A stretch of 49,818 bases of DNA from Olsenella sp. Marseille-P4559 (GCF_900605015.1 NZ_LR027573.1:30549-80366); one strand, 5' to 3'. Positions 7,423-16,060 are shown, counted from the stretch's first letter. The notes: generated from the sequence alone by a model not told the origin. A program made the numbers and translations.

Positions 7423-7956
7423 TCACCCTCCCCGCGCCCACCTCCCGCCGCGCTCGCGCGCCCGGCGGACCGGCGGGACGGAGCACGCGATCTCGAGCTC
7501 CGTCTCCCCGGCCCCCAGCCTGCGTGTCCACTCGCCGGACTCCCGGAGCCCGCGCAGGGACGCGGACACGGCGGAGGGGTCGGCCCCGTCGAGGGTGCCC
7601 AGGTCGAGCTCCCTCCGGGTCTCGCCGGGCAGGCGCGGGCCGATGGAGACCCTCACCCTCGTGGTCGAGGAGAGGATCCCGCTCTCGCTCGTGTAGGCGA
7701 CCGGGGAGGACGGGGCCGGCTCGTGGCGCTCGCCGCCGGGGCGCTCCCATGCGGCGACCCTGTCGCGCCCCCAGCCGGACGCGGCGAGCGCCTCCACGGG
7801 GAGCGACAGGGCCGACAGGGCGACCGCCGCGAGGACGATCGCGCCCTCCACGGTGCCGTGCGCCCGCAGGAGCCCCGACAGCACCCACGCGGCGACGGCC
7901 GCGGAGGCCATCCTCCCCAGCGCCCTGCACAGGGACGCCGACGCGCGCCTACCCAC
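7423..7956 (-). CDS. Membrane protein of the LXG operon
   Basis: A 177-residue protein beginning at GTG 7956, behind GGGGG, that overlaps the upstream stop by 8 bp. An internal ATG before ASAAVAAWV is an alternative start. Two hydrophobic helices lie at about residues 16-34 and 40-58, followed by a soluble tail of about 110 residues rich in Ser/Arg/Glu. No family is recognised. In T7SS toxin clusters, two-helix membrane proteins can be immunity factors against membrane-active toxins or part of toxin delivery. The coupled overlaps tie its expression to its neighbours. Function cannot be assigned. Confidence 0.55.
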   Translation of the reverse strand: MGRRASASLCRALGRMASAAVAAWVLSGLLRAHGTVEGAIVLAAVALSALSLPVEALAASGWGRDRVAAWERPGGERHEPAPSSPVAYTSESGILSSTTRVRVSIGPRLPGETRRELDLGTLDGADPSAVSASLRGLRESGEWTRRLGAGETELEIACSVPPVRRARERGGRWARGG

Positions 7957-8374
7957 GGCGCACCCCCGGGGGCACGGACTCGAGCACCGACCTCACGGCG
8001 CGGACGGCACCGTCGCCGGAGCCGGCCCCCATCCTGCCGAAGAGGACCAGGAGCCCCTTTGGGACCGGTGCCACCTGCGCTATGCCGCGCGCGCCGCCGG
8101 GCAGCGAGCACTCCGCGGAGACGCCCGACATGCCGTCGGCGTCCGGGCCGAGCGCCTGCCCCCACTCGACCTCGGCCCCCTGCGAGCCCATGCCCGCCTC
8201 GACGCAAGCGAGGAGCCCGGGCGGAGTCGCGCGGGCCGTCGAGAGGAGGGCCATCACCGACCAGCCCCCTCCCTCCATGGCCACCCCCTCGCCGGCGCCG
8301 GCGGGGGGCGGGCGGACGGTCGCGTCGCCGGGACCGGCGATCGCCGCGCCGCCGAGCCGAACCAGCCGGCTCAC
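7949..8374 (-). CDS. Hypothetical protein of the LXG operon
   Basis: A 141-residue protein of unknown family. The start was placed at GTG 8374, which forms a GTGA overlap with the preceding stop and has a GGGGGAGG site nearby; an ATG 24 nt further upstream is less likely. It is Gly/Ala/Val-rich and predicted mainly beta, with no signal peptide or clear membrane helix and a few Cys residues. Its tight coupling between two membrane-associated neighbours suggests they work together, perhaps as a small complex accompanying the LXG protein. No catalytic motif is seen. Confidence 0.5.
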   Translation of the reverse strand: MSRLVRLGGAAIAGPGDATVRPPPAGAGEGVAMEGGGWSVMALLSTARATPPGLLACVEAGMGSQGAEVEWGQALGPDADGMSGVSAECSLPGGARGIAQVAPVPKGLLVLFGRMGAGSGDGAVRAVRSVLESVPPGVRRG

Positions 8375-9041
8375 GACGCCCCGCCTCCCCCGAGCCACGA
8401 GAGGTCCGCGTCCCAGCCCAGGTACGTGTCCTGGTCCGCGTGTCCCATCACCTCGCCCGTGGTCCCGTCCACCACGTCCACGGAGAGCGCGAAGCCCTCG
8501 CCGCCGGTCTCCTCCACCTGCAGGGTCGCCACCGCGTTCACGACCGGCCCGATCCCGAGCGCGAGGTCCTGCGCCGCGGCGCCGTCGCCCGCCGTGAAGG
8601 TGACCGAGCGGTGGTCGCCCGACACCTCCAGGCCGATGCCCTTCCCGGCGAGGTCAGCACGGAGCGACTCGAGCTCGTCCCCTGCCCTGCGAGAGATGTC
8701 CTCGGCCTGTCCCCGCGTCTGCCAGACGTCCACCGTGCCGTCCTCGTTGGCGTAGGCCGCCTCGCAGGCCCTCGGCGAGGCGTCGAGGAGGCCGCGGGCG
8801 TAGCGTGCCGCCGCACGGGCGTCGGGCCCGGAGATGATCCGCGGATACACCACCCGTCCGGTGCCCTCCGGCGCGACGCGCTCCGACTCCGGGACGATGG
8901 CGGCCTCCTCGCCCCCCGCGCCGGGCGCGGCGTCCCGGCCGTGCCGGCCCGGTCGAGCGCGACCCTGGCCCCGAGCGCCACGGCGAGGGCGACCAGGGCG
9001 ACCAGCGCGTCGCGCCTGTGCCTCCTCATGAACTCCCCCAT
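8371..9041 (-). pseudogene. Membrane-anchored exported protein, split by an apparent frameshift
   Basis: The N-terminus, from ATG 9041 or 9029, encodes a basic stretch and one hydrophobic helix (DALVALVALAVALGARVAL), a signal anchor. The rest of the protein continues in another frame, reading GGEEAAIVPESERVAPEGTG and then a 160-residue soluble domain to the stop at 8371. The frame change falls within the GC-rich stretch around 8930-8960. The mature domain looks intact (YARGLLDASPRACEAAYANE, SVTFTAGDGAAAQDLALGIG). One indel, or a sequencing error in a GC run, would explain it. If repaired, the product would be an extracytoplasmic protein of about 220 residues. No family is recognised. Confidence 0.5.
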
Positions 9042-9109
9042 GCTGTTTCCACCTAACTCTCTATCGGCACTCCGCTCACACAGAGCCATCGAATCCTAGG
9101 CGGCGACGG

Positions 9110-10799
9110 CTATGGCGAGGCGGCACCGGCAACCGCACCGGGAGGGCCGGCGACCGCAAAACCGAGCAGGGCCTTCACCACCTTGAATGCCACGTAGGCC
9201 ACAACGCCTGTGCCTGCCGCAGCCGCCACGCCCTCGCCGACCGTCTGCGCGTCGGGCAGTTGCACCGCGTTTGTATGCGTGGACGGCGCAGGGGACCCCG
9301 AGGCGGACGGCATGAGCACCCCGTCGAGCTGCACGCCCGTCTCGGGCTGCTTGACCCCCCATTCCAGTGTCTCTTTATCGGTCACAGAGGCAGAAGTGGA
9401 GCCAGTATCCTTTGAAACCGTAGCCTCTGCCCTTATTGCATAATAGTTCTCTGCAACATCAGCCGATGAAAGGAGCCGTGTTGTGCCCTTGACATCCTCA
9501 TCAAGATCCCCCTTTATTTCAAGGCCGGTCCACATGTGTTCACCATCATATCCAGTGTATATTCCGGCGCCTTCAGCCCCTGTCAGATCAAAGCTAAGTG
9601 AGCCGGCTACCGGCCTCCCATGCGAGTCTTTCTTAATTTCAGCGGCAAGCCCCTCTGGTCCACCAACGTCTCCACTAACTGAGTGTTCCTTCGTATACAG
9701 TACGCCGTTGGGCAGCAGCACGGAGACCTTATATGATGCCGCCGTGGCGCCTATAGATGGGAACAGCTTATTGACAGCATCGTCCATCGCCTGGAGCGTC
9801 TGCTTCTTCTTCTCCTCGGACGCCTGATCGTTCGGGTCGGCACCCTGCATGTTGGTGTTGTAGACATCGGCCAGCTCCTGGGTCACAAATGCCGCATATG
9901 CGCCAGTCATCTGGCCATCCTTCGATCCCGCCTCGGCAAACGCCTCGGCGGCCCCGTCCTCAGCCGAGTACTCGTCCCACACGCGCGAGGGCCTCCGCCT
10001 CGGACGGGGTGAGGTCGTCCCCTCCGAGGAGCTTGGAGAGCTCACCCCTGTCGATGCCGCCGTCGTGGTAGATACTCCGCTCGCACTCCTCGACCCTGCG
10101 CTCGAACACCGTGGAGTAGGCGTCGTCCACTCCCGCGGCCCAGGAGGTGTCCCCGTAGCCGTTGCCGGCGAGGTAGGACGACACCGAGTCGGCTGCGGAC
10201 TTCATGGTGGAGACGGCGTCCTGGGCGGAGGAGTACGTGGAGGCGCTGTTCTCGTCGTACTCCTGTGCCTTCTTGAGGTCGTCCTCGTAGCCCTGCTTCT
10301 CCGCCTCGTCGCTCTCCAGCAGGGCCTCGTCGACCTGCGCGTTGACGTATGCAGTGGTGTCCTGGGACGTGCTCGCGCTGCTGGACGAGCTGCCGGAGGA
10401 CCCGCGCGCGGACGTGCCGCCCGCGTTGGCGCGACTCTGGGCGATCCGCCTCTGGGTCTCCTCTATGTCGCTCTGGACGGCCTCTATCTTCTTCTGGAGC
10501 TCGTCCGTGTCGCAGACGCCGCTGGACGACTGGGGAAGCCCCCTGATTTCCTGCGCGTCGGCCGTGCACGCTGAGTTCATGGCGTCGAACGCGACGTAGT
10601 ATGCCTTCGCGGCGGGCACCGCGAGGTCCTGGGCGACGCTCCGGATCGCCGCGTACCCCTCGCCGGCGAGCTCCGGCGACTGCAGGGCGTTGGACATCCT
10701 CGAGATCTGCTCCTCCGCGGCATCGACCTTGCCCGACAGGGACTCTGACTCCCCCTCCAGGGCCGAAGCCGTGGCCTCTATCGTCACCCTCATCGTCAT
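9110..10799 (-). pseudogene. LXG-domain T7SS protein, split by a frameshift
   Basis: The first 272 codons (from ATG 10799 or ATG 10793, behind AAGGGAG) encode an LXG domain: long amphipathic helices, YYVAFDAMNSACTAD, paired coiled-coil segments and a Ser-rich linker near 150. At 9981-9986 the frame breaks inside a short CGCGCG run. In the next frame the natural continuation RVWDEYSAEDGAAEAF runs for about 290 residues to the stop at 9110. The C-terminal half has a mixed alpha/beta domain and a hydrophobic segment (GVVAYVAFKVVKALLGFAVAG). LXG proteins are T7SS substrates whose C-termini carry the toxin. The intact protein would be about 562 residues. The repeat-run location suggests phase variation or an assembly error. 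The toxin activity is unrecognised. Confidence 0.65.
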
Positions 10800-11401
10800 G
10801 CACTCCCTTGGCCCTCCGGTACGCCAGCCGCTCAGAGTCAGGGCGCCGCTCACGCGCGACACGGGAGACAGGCCCCGCAGGCACCGCGTGCCCCGTCACC
10901 ATTGTAGTGCTCAGGAACGCCGGGAGGAGCCGGGAATCCCTCCGCCCTCTCGTCGTTCGTCTCGTAGGGTCCCGTGCAGACGTGGCGGACGTGCGGCGAG
11001 CCGGGGCAGGCACTGGGCGTGGCCGGCGCGCGAAACTGGAGGGCCCCCGGTACATGCCCCGGTCGGTCACGCAGCGCGGCCTAGAGGACGGCGGGGGCTC
11101 CGGCATCTCGGCAACGGACCACGGGCATGCCCTCGATGGCCCTCGCCAGGCCTTCGTCCGCCATCATCGCGAGCCTCCCGGATCGTTCCGGACCTTCGGG
11201 CTGGTGCGGGACGCCACCTGCAACGATACTGTCCAAAATCTACTGCCCAGCCATGCAACACCTTTGTTGGACAGTCGGACGGCTTCACCGTTTGCTCGCG
11301 GTCGAACAGTGGGGAAGCGCCACGGTGCGTCCGTGGTACCATACGGGCGGGAGGAGACGAGCGAAGGCCGCCGCAGGGCGGCCCCGGGGAGGCGAGGCCA
11401 C
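10800..11401. other. Gene-free stretch upstream of the LXG operon
   Basis: About 600 bp between the divergent LXG operon and the membrane/TPR gene. No gene is supported. A 27-codon minus-strand frame at 11073-11156 has a good GGGAGG site but no recognisable product. The stretch contains the 9-bp inverted repeat described at 11228-11275 and must hold the divergent promoters, which I could not place with confidence. Confidence 0.4.
11228..11275. repeat. Perfect 9-bp inverted repeat (ACTGTCCAA / TTGGACAGT)
   Basis: The arms at 11228-11236 and 11267-11275 are separated by 30 bp in the spacer upstream of the membrane/TPR gene. It could be a regulator site or a relic of a small insertion. The surrounding sequence is AT-richer than its neighbours. 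Confidence 0.4.
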
Positions 11402-12265
11402 GTGGCTTCAGGTTGGCTCACCAGGCTCATGGTCCCCTCCGGGGAGTCGAGGTACGCCGGCCTGACCGCGCGGCAGGCGGCGGGAAGGTTCCTGGGCCGG
11501 CGCAGGCTCACCGTGGCCGCGTACGTGGTGGCGGTGCTCGTGCTGGCGTTCTCATGCCGTGCCTGGGCGGGCCCGGACATCGAGCACCCCGGGGCCATCG
11601 CCTTGTTCGCGCTCCTGCTCATCCGCGACATCAGCGGGTTCTACGGGATACTCCACACCGACCCCCAGAAGATGCTCGACGCCATCTCCATCGTCATGGA
11701 GAGGCGCAAGGGCAGGAAGTGGGCGCAGGCCACCTACGCCATAATCTATGCCCAATGCTCCCAGCAGCTCGGCCGCGACGACGTCGCCCTCCAATGGGTC
11801 GATCACGCCGAGCGGGACCTCAGGCCGCGCACGGCACAGAGGGTCCTGTGCTGCAACGTGCGCGCCAACGCCGCCCGTCACAGCGGTGACTACGAGGAGC
11901 TCGCCCGCATGCGCGGGCAGGTGGAGGCGCTCCTCCAGACCAGCAGGGCGATGGCCAAGGCGGGCGCGCTGGTGCTCGCGGGCATAGACTTCGGCCTCGC
12001 GCTCGAGGCCGGCGACTGGGAGCGCTGCAACGAGGCGATCGGCACGATGCGGGAAGCTGCGATCACGCCGATCCAGAGGCTGTCGCCCGACGTCGAAGCC
12101 GCCCGCCTCGCCGCGGCCCAGGGCGACCTGGCGCTCGCGCGCGAGCGCTTCGCCTCCGTGGCGGCCCGGGGAGGGGGCATTCGGGCCGCGCGCGACGCCG
12201 CGGCTTGGCTCGCGGCGCACCCCGCCGAGGCCCGGGAGCCCGCGACCTCGGCGGGACGGGCATAG
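11402..12265 (+). CDS. Membrane protein with TPR-like helical domain
   Basis: The start is taken as GTG 11402 because GGGGAGG lies 8-9 nt upstream; the ATG at 11429 has no site. The product (287 residues) has a basic N-terminus, two transmembrane helices (about residues 43-60 and 68-86: LTVAAYVVAVLVLAFSC and IALFALLLI) and a cytosolic helical-repeat domain of about 180 residues. The helical units include WAQATYAIIYAQCSQQLGRD and ARLAAAQGDLALARERFASV, which look TPR-like. The convergent gene at 12493-13470 has the same architecture. No enzymatic motif is present. It may be a membrane adaptor or an immunity-like factor of the T7SS island; function unknown. Confidence 0.6.
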   Translation: MASGWLTRLMVPSGESRYAGLTARQAAGRFLGRRRLTVAAYVVAVLVLAFSCRAWAGPDIEHPGAIALFALLLIRDISGFYGILHTDPQKMLDAISIVMERRKGRKWAQATYAIIYAQCSQQLGRDDVALQWVDHAERDLRPRTAQRVLCCNVRANAARHSGDYEELARMRGQVEALLQTSRAMAKAGALVLAGIDFGLALEAGDWERCNEAIGTMREAAITPIQRLSPDVEAARLAAAQGDLALARERFASVAARGGGIRAARDAAAWLAAHPAEAREPATSAGRA

Positions 12266-12331
12266 CCTGGCGTGCCTGACGTGCCGCCCGGTCACGCCAG
12301 GCCGGAGGCCCCAGCTGGGCAGGATCCCGCC

Positions 12332-12490
12332 GTGGGCGCGGTTCCCCACCCGTGTGGGTGCCAATCCCCGCGTGTGGGTGCCATTCTCCCGCAGCCGGCC
12401 CACGGAGCCGCAGGTCGCGGGAGGCCGGTCCGGGAGAAAGACGCCCACATGCAGCGAATCGCACCCACACGGCGCAAATGGCACCCACAC
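12332..12490. repeat. Dyad repeat family B, copy 2, between convergent genes
   Basis: A large inverted repeat fills the gap between two convergent genes. Direct boxes GTGTGGGTGC occur at 12352 and 12372 (20 bp apart), with a weaker GTGGGCGC at 12332. Inverted boxes GCACCCACAC occur at 12461 and 12481 (20 bp apart), with a partial one at about 12441. Inner arms TTCTCCCG (12384-12391) and CGGGAGAA (12431-12438) sit 10 bp inside the nearest left box, as in copy 1. The central AGCCGCAGGTC is the reverse complement of the centre of copy 1. The position is that of a bidirectional terminator, but the box spacing suggests protein binding as well. Confidence 0.7.
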
Positions 12491-12492
12491 GC

Positions 12493-13470
12493 CTAGGGAC
12501 GCGCCGACCGCGCTCCCCCATAGTCCTTCATGACAGCCGCGTGCGCGTCGACCGCGGCATCCAGGCACAGCGACCCGTACCCCAAAGCGTACCCCGAGCC
12601 ATCGGTTTCGACGCTTCCACCCTCAAAGCTTCCCAGGATGCGCGCGGCCAGCTTCCCCACGCGCATCCTGGGGGCCGCGGCCGCGACCTGCCCGAGCAGC
12701 ATCCGCTCCCGGTCCCGCTCGCCTTGGGCCGCGGCGGCCTTCGCCAGGGCCATGCGCGCCTCGGCAGCCAGGCGGCGGCCGACACCCGTGCCCTCAAGCC
12801 TCGCGACGTCCGCCTCGCCGAACGACGCCAGGGCGTCATCACGAGCAGACAGGGAGAAGTACAGCGCCGCGGACGAGCGCACGGTCACGCCTCCCACGGC
12901 CTCCAGGCTCTCGTCGACGCGGCCGCGGGCGGACTGCGGCACGTGCGCGAGGCCCTCGAGGAACTGCGCGGCATATGCTCGGACCGCCCCGGCGTCTCCC
13001 AGCCGCGCGCAGAGGTCCGCGAGGAGCATGGCCATCACCGCGCAGTCCATGCTGCGGGCGGGGCGCCGGCGCATGCCGAGGCCGTCCTCGATGCGCCGGC
13101 GGACCACGGCGGCGTCCCGCGGCCTGCCCACGTCGGCCAGCGCGATCCCGTAGCGGTGCGGCAGGACGGCCTCCGCGCGGTACAGCCCGCTGCGCGGGAT
13201 GGGGGCGGACAGCCCCATGGCGTCCCCCCGCCGCGCCAGGGAGGCGGGGTCGCACCGCTCGTCCAGGAGGCGCTCCGCGGAGGCGACGACGCGCAGCTGG
13301 ACCAGGGTGGGGGCCAGCAGCGCGAGCGCGGTGGCGGCCAGGACCGCCAGGCTCGGCCCCAGGCCGGCGGAGGGGCTCAAGACGACGATGGCCGCATCGA
13401 CGGCCGCCGCCACGACGAGACAGGCGACCCTGGCCACCCTGTACCACACGAGCTCGCTCGTCTTTGTCAT
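12493..13470 (-). CDS. Membrane protein with TPR-like helical domain (second copy of the architecture)
   Basis: A 325-residue protein from ATG 13470 behind GGGAGG. Two transmembrane helices lie near the N-terminus (about 14-31 VACLVVAAAVDAAIVVL and 38-58 GPSLAVLAATALALLAPTLV). They are followed by roughly 260 residues of helical repeats (MAMLLADLCARLGDAGAVRAY, AALYFSLSARDDALASFGEA, ARMALAKAAAAQGERDRERM). Architecture matches the convergent gene at 11402-12265, although the sequences have diverged. No catalytic motif is seen. The pair may be distant paralogues kept together in the toxin island. Function unknown. Confidence 0.6.
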   Translation of the reverse strand: MTKTSELVWYRVARVACLVVAAAVDAAIVVLSPSAGLGPSLAVLAATALALLAPTLVQLRVVASAERLLDERCDPASLARRGDAMGLSAPIPRSGLYRAEAVLPHRYGIALADVGRPRDAAVVRRRIEDGLGMRRRPARSMDCAVMAMLLADLCARLGDAGAVRAYAAQFLEGLAHVPQSARGRVDESLEAVGGVTVRSSAALYFSLSARDDALASFGEADVARLEGTGVGRRLAAEARMALAKAAAAQGERDRERMLLGQVAAAAPRMRVGKLAARILGSFEGGSVETDGSGYALGYGSLCLDAAVDAHAAVMKDYGGARSARP

Positions 13471-13586
13471 TGGCCCTCCCAACCGTCACACACGCTCGCC
13501 CAAGAGCCCGCCATCCTGCGCCGGGAAACGCCTCCCGCCAGGGGGAGACGACAGGCCAAGCCCCTAGAGCCCAGTGCAGGGTCTTG

Positions 13587-14387
13587 CTAGTACGGCGCCT
13601 CGTCGCCCACGCGCACGCCCAGGCCGTCTATGACCTGGCGGAGCGTGAAGCCGGAGGGGTCCACGCCGGCGGCGGAGAAGAGCGCCGGCACGTCCATGCC
13701 CTCGTAGCACCAGACGTAGCAGGTCCCGCCGTCGTAGCCGACCTCGCGCACCCACGTGGGGGAGGCGCCCCCGACGGTGAGGTCGCGCACGGCCGGGTCG
13801 ACCGACACGCCGAACGCGCAGGGCGACCCGGCGGCGAGGCAGCTCACCAGGGACTCCGCCACGACCTCGGCCGTCGTGTAGTCGTACAGGGGCTCGATCA
13901 GGATCGACCTCTCGCCGGGCCTCGCCGTGCTCGCGCCCCAGTAGCCGGTGACGGCGTAGCGCCCGCCCTCGGAGGCGTACGTGACCATGCGGACGGCCGG
14001 GCAGCTCGGCGAGCCCGTGGGCTGCACCACGAGCGCCTCGCCCAGATCGGGGAAGTCCTCGACCACCTCGATTGCGGGGCCGCCCTCCGTGTCTGCGGAC
14101 TCCGCCTCGGCGACCGTGTCGTACCATTCCGTATCGTCCGGCACAGTCGTGGCGGCCCCGAACGTCACCTCAGTCCTCGCGCCCATGGAAATGGGCATGT
14201 CGGCCGGGGAGTCCGGGACGAAGGCGCACGAGTACACGCAGCCTCCCACCAGCAGGGCGGGAAAGGCGAGGGCGACGAGGGCGACAACGAGGAGGGCCGT
14301 GCGCAGCCGCCCCCGCCGGGGCCGGGGGCTTTTTGCCCCGGCCGTCGTTCCTCCCGCTGTGTCGTTCGTGCGGTCACAGTCGACCAT
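13587..14387 (-). CDS. Membrane-anchored extracytoplasmic protein, paralogue 1
   Basis: A 266-residue protein with a charged cytosolic head, one hydrophobic helix at about 30-48 (LLVVALVALAFPALLVGG) followed by Cys residues (CVYSC, a weak lipobox), and an extracytoplasmic domain of about 215 residues. From about residue 93 to the end it is almost identical to the protein at 15159-15956, and so are the anchor and the first exported residues. A block at about 67-92 is unrelated between the two. That pattern, a conserved scaffold with one replaced segment, resembles toxin-specific immunity variants. No known family is recognised. Start ATG 14387 has GAGG 6-7 nt upstream. Confidence 0.6.
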   Translation of the reverse strand: MVDCDRTNDTAGGTTAGAKSPRPRRGRLRTALLVVALVALAFPALLVGGCVYSCAFVPDSPADMPISMGARTEVTFGAATTVPDDTEWYDTVAEAESADTEGGPAIEVVEDFPDLGEALVVQPTGSPSCPAVRMVTYASEGGRYAVTGYWGASTARPGERSILIEPLYDYTTAEVVAESLVSCLAAGSPCAFGVSVDPAVRDLTVGGASPTWVREVGYDGGTCYVWCYEGMDVPALFSAAGVDPSGFTLRQVIDGLGVRVGDEAPY

Positions 14388-14561
14388 GGCATCCTCGGCT
14401 CTGGCTCAGTCCCCAAAGGGGGCGACCCCCAATCGCGTCAAGATTGACCGATGGGGTCTCGGATAAGCAAGATGATAGCGACAGGACCCCCGGCAGGGGG
14501 GCGGGAACGCGAGGCCGCAGCCGCGCCGCAGGCCCGCCCCTGCTGGCGGGAGATCCGGGTG

Positions 14562-14730
14562 GTGCGTACGCACGACCCGTTGGCTTTGACAGGCGGGCGG
14601 CGCTTGCCCAGTTGGGCGGGAGGCCCGTGGCAGCGAGTGCGGCTCGTGCGTACGCACGATGCCGGCTTTGCGCCAGCGGGGCGCTCCCGAAGGCCGGATC
14701 TGGCAGCAACCCCGGTTCGTGCGTACGCAC
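14562..14730. repeat. Phased palindrome array I (3 units)
   Basis: GTGCGTACGCAC cores start at 14562, 14646 and 14719 (spacings 84 and 73 bp). Each core has G(A/C)C exactly 14 nt away on both sides. Between the first and second cores lies CCCAGTTGGGC, a secondary palindrome also seen in other 84-bp linkers of this family. Confidence 0.95.
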
Positions 14731-14923
14731 GACCGAGGGTTTCTGCCGGGGCCACCCGTGCGGCCGGCCCCTCTCGTGACTTCTCGCCGCTTAACCTGCG
14801 GCAACGGAAATCGCGGACGCTTAGCCGTGCCCAACCGCCGGGATTCCGCGGGTTGGCGCCCGCCCCGCAAGTCCCGGACGGCCAGCCCCACCCAACCGTC
14901 GAGAGATCACGGGTTGAGAAAGT

Positions 14924-14949
14924 GCCCCGCCTCCAGCCGGAGACGGGGC
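14924..14949 (-). terminator. Terminator hairpin inside repeat copy 1
   Basis: On the minus strand, GCCCCGTCTCC and GGAGGCGGGGC form an 11-bp stem (one mismatch) with a 4-nt loop, followed by ACTTTCTC. It would end transcripts coming from the Rhs operon and paralogue 2. Confidence 0.6.
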
Positions 14950-15158
14950 CATCGCCTGCGATATGGGGGAGCCGCGACTGTACTATGCGCAGCCCATGCG
15001 GCCACGCGTGCTGCTAGACACGCGGGCAACCCCAGCCGGAACATCGGAATGCGTGAGCCAACACGCGCATGTCAGACTTGCAGTCGTGCGTCGAGACGGG
15101 CACGCCCACGGATGGGCGGGCTGGGACCACCCTGCCCCTTGACAGTCGAATCTACATG

Positions 15159-15956
15159 TCAGTACGGCGCCTCGTCGCCCACGCGCACGCCCAGGCCGTC
15201 TATGACCTGGCGGAGCGTGAAGCCGGAGGGGTCCACGCCGGCGGCGGAGAAGAGCGCCGGCACGTCCATGCCCTCGTAGCACCAGACGTAGCAGGTCCCG
15301 CCGTCGTAGCCGACCTCGCGCACCCACGTGGGGGAGGCGCCCCCGACGGTGAGGTCGCGCACGGCCGGGTCGACCGACACGCCGAACGCGCAGGGCGACC
15401 CGGCGGCGAGGCAGCTCACCAGGGACTCCGCCACGACCTCGGCCGTCGTGTAGTCGTACAGGGGCACGATCGGGATGTCCCTGGCCCCGGGCCTCGCCGT
15501 GCTCGCGCCCCAGTAGCCGGTGACGGCGTAGCGCCCGCCCTCGGAGGCGTACGTGACCATGCGGACGGCCGGGCAGCTCGGCGAGCCCGTGGGCTGCACC
15601 ACGAGCGCCTCGCCCGCATCGGGGAAGTCCTCGACCACCTCGATTGCGGGGCTGCCCTTCGAGCGGGCGGACTCCGCCTCGGCGACCGTGTCGCGCCACT
15701 GCGCGTTGGACGACACGGCCGACGACCCGACCCTCACCGTGTGCGACACGCCCACCGACTGGGGCAGGTCGGCCGGGGAGCGTGGTACGAAGGCGCACGA
15801 GTACACGCAGCCGCCCACCAGCAGGGCGGGAAAGGCGAGGGCGACGAGGGCGACGACGGGGAGGGCCGTGCGCAGCCGCCCCCGCCGGGGCCGGGGGCTT
15901 TTTGCCCCGGCCGACGCACTTTTGGCTCCATCGCTCGTGCGACCATGCTCGCCCAC
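15159..15956 (-). CDS. Membrane-anchored extracytoplasmic protein, paralogue 2 (candidate Rhs immunity)
   Basis: A 265-residue paralogue of the 13587-14387 product. Start GTG 15956 is chosen because GGAGG lies 5 nt upstream; a GTG 12 nt earlier has no site. It has the same layout: basic head, one membrane helix ending in a Gly-Gly-Cys, and an exported domain. It is the first gene downstream of the Rhs toxin gene (about 100 bp), the usual place of a cognate immunity gene. The Rhs tip contains a hydrophobic helix and might act on membranes, which a membrane-anchored antidote would suit. The segment at about 67-92 differs from paralogue 1. The immunity role is inference only. Confidence 0.6.
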   Translation of the reverse strand: MGEHGRTSDGAKSASAGAKSPRPRRGRLRTALPVVALVALAFPALLVGGCVYSCAFVPRSPADLPQSVGVSHTVRVGSSAVSSNAQWRDTVAEAESARSKGSPAIEVVEDFPDAGEALVVQPTGSPSCPAVRMVTYASEGGRYAVTGYWGASTARPGARDIPIVPLYDYTTAEVVAESLVSCLAAGSPCAFGVSVDPAVRDLTVGGASPTWVREVGYDGGTCYVWCYEGMDVPALFSAAGVDPSGFTLRQVIDGLGVRVGDEAPY

Positions 15957-16060
15957 AGAATCCTCCACTCGGACTCAGTCCCTAACATCAACAGGTAAGT
16001 GTCCACCGGGCCAACGGCCGCGCTTCTCTGTGCGTTGCCGCCCTGCCCGGACATGACTTT

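Larger units (their letters stand above)
14437..14963. repeat. 527-bp direct repeat, copy 1
   Basis: This segment is repeated at 21586-22112 in the same orientation with a single difference (A at 14486, G at 21635). It contains three palindrome units (14562, 14646, 14719), a block of short inverted repeats (14780-14890) and a terminator hairpin (14924-14949). It lies between the two paralogous membrane-protein genes. The near-identity implies a recent duplication. Recombination between copies would delete or circularise the 7,149-bp interval carrying the second paralogue and the Rhs operon. Confidence 0.95.

Noticed and set aside
7381-9099. 572-codon plus-strand frame opposite the LXG operon
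   Set aside because: Pro/Arg/Gly-rich shadow product; the minus-strand genes have ribosome binding sites and coupled overlaps.
14387-14437. Integrase/tyrosine recombinase att sites at the 527-bp repeat ends
   Set aside because: No recombinase gene is in the window, and the repeats are far longer than att cores; homologous recombination suffices.
14451-15017. 188-residue ORF in the 527-bp repeat, repeated at 21600
   Set aside because: Conserved only because the DNA is duplicated. It runs through palindromes and a terminator hairpin and lacks a ribosome binding site.
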